Of a stretch of 5,170 bases of DNA, positions 4,499-5,170 are shown one piece after another. Under the pieces are notes generated by a model that saw only the letters and a list, made by a program, of their open reading frames with translations, had not been told where the DNA came from and made no database searches. The stretch lies in NCBI GenBank assembly GCA_007117175.1, contig SKGZ01000166.1, forward strand, positions 1 through 5,170. The letters are read 5' to 3'. The position numbers were made by a program, and so were the translations under genes. The stretch comes from Bacteriovoracales bacterium (GTDB taxonomy: Bacteria > Bdellovibrionota > Bacteriovoracia > Bacteriovoracales > Bacteriovoracaceae). Position 1 is the stretch's first letter, and each line of letters begins with the position of its first letter.

Positions 4499-5170
4499 AT
4501 GTCTAATGATTCACGCAGTTTAACCCTTCATGGATTTACTGGCTCGCTAAGTTTATTTATTTTATTTGCCTTGGGAATAGTTGCCACCTGTCTCTATCTC
4601 ACCTCCCACTACTTTGATGCTCACTACCCTAGCTCTCTGGGTGGTGCGGCTAGCTTTTGTGACATGGGACAATTTTTCAACTGCGATGGGGCTACTTTTT
4701 CTCCTCTGGCACAAATTGCTTTAGTTCCAACTTCATTTTTAGGATTATTAGTTGGAATAACCTTCTTATTAGGAACTCTCTTTCCTTCTGAAGGAGTTGA
4801 GAAGACTCTTAAGTTTATCAGTCTCATCAACCTAATTGGATGTGTCTTCTTACTTTTCTATTCGCTCTTTATTATAAAAGGGCTTTGTCCTATGTGCTCA
4901 CTCTACTACCTACTCTCCCTGGGCTGTTTTTTACTTTTCTTCTTTCAAAGTGACTTCCCCTTTATCCCGGAAGTCAAACCTCTAGCAGTCATTTCAGTGC
5001 TTTTTATCATTGCCCCAGCAATTATGCACTATAATGTCAGTGATCAATCGGCTAAGCAGCAAAAAATCAATCAAGCCCTAGTCAAAGATTTTTTTGCCAA
5101 AGAGAAAATTGCCACTCCCCCGGTTTCAGACTATATCATTCACCAAGGCTCTGATAATTTTGATGAAGGA
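4499..5170 (+). CDS. Vitamin K epoxide reductase (VKOR) family membrane protein, partial
   Basis: A frame from the ATG at 4499 stays open for 224 codons to the window edge, so the 3' end is missing. Bacterial VKOR proteins sit in the inner membrane and pass electrons from newly formed disulfides to quinone, replacing DsbB. Five hydrophobic segments are visible, at about 13-35, 71-94, 103-126, 129-149 and 158-178. The first periplasmic loop carries Cys54 and Cys62 with the eight-residue offset of VKOR loop cysteines, followed by a conserved-looking Ser68. Cys130-Pro-Met-Cys133 is the active CXXC at the start of the fourth segment. After the fifth segment a polar region (about 179-224) runs to the edge. 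In many bacteria this leads into a fused thioredoxin- or DsbA-like domain, but none is seen here yet. AAAGGA at 4486-4491, seven bases before the ATG, is a good ribosome-binding site. The gap to pgeF is only 14 bases, so it is likely in the same operon. Confidence 0.88.
   Translation, partial: MSNDSRSLTLHGFTGSLSLFILFALGIVATCLYLTSHYFDAHYPSSLGGAASFCDMGQFFNCDGATFSPLAQIALVPTSFLGLLVGITFLLGTLFPSEGVEKTLKFISLINLIGCVFLLFYSLFIIKGLCPMCSLYYLLSLGCFLLFFFQSDFPFIPEVKPLAVISVLFIIAPAIMHYNVSDQSAKQQKINQALVKDFFAKEKIATPPVSDYIIHQGSDNFDEG

Noticed and set aside
4624..4830. Minus-strand open frame of 68 codons
   Set aside because: It is antisense to the VKOR gene, whose cysteine motifs and membrane segments make the plus-strand reading secure.

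Overview
The window is AT-rich, gene-dense bacterial DNA. It carries one small secreted-protein gene, one convergent membrane-enzyme gene, and a five-gene co-directional run. I see no mobile element, CRISPR array, tRNA or rRNA. The gene set and order (MinD/ParA-type ATPase, J-domain-like/RodZ-type HTH protein, RluD, PgeF, VKOR) together with the low GC content suggest a Gram-negative of the Bdellovibrionota/Bacteriovoracales type (Bdellovibrio and Halobacteriovorax relatives) or another former deltaproteobacterial lineage. This placement is inferred from remembered gene neighbourhoods, not from a search.

Left part (1-1161): a short leader region is followed by a gene for a 111-residue secreted orphan with two cysteines and a full-consensus Shine-Dalgarno sequence. 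It runs head-on into a minus-strand gene for a CTP-dependent lipid kinase of the dolichol/phytol/diacylglycerol kinase family. The two stop codons interlock in TTAA. A GC-rich hairpin followed by a T-rich tract on the minus strand sits inside the last codons of the lipid kinase, so it looks like a terminator embedded in the coding end.

Middle and right part (1162-5170): a 75-78 base divergent spacer carries a plausible sigma70-type promoter for the rightward genes. These are a deviant-Walker-A ATPase (MinD/FlhG-like), a J-domain-like protein without the HPD motif fused to a RodZ-type HTH, a 23S rRNA pseudouridine synthase of the RluD type, a short PgeF/YfiH-type protein, and a VKOR-type disulfide-generating membrane protein cut by the window edge. 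Gaps of 44 and 14 bases, a 20-base overlap and an ATGA overlap make one transcript likely.

How the genes may work together: the ATPase and the J-like/HTH protein form the most intriguing pair, a candidate cytoplasmic positioning or morphogenesis module related in parts to MinD/FlhG and RodZ but with neither partner canonical. The rluD-pgeF pair is a widespread neighbourhood linking ribosome maturation and peptidoglycan quality control. VKOR would supply oxidising power for periplasmic disulfides, for which the two-cysteine secreted protein at the left end is a possible but unproven client. Most of the window is ordinary chromosomal housekeeping. The points worth a second look are the HPD-less J/RodZ-HTH fusion, the terminator inside a coding sequence, and the N-terminally short PgeF.
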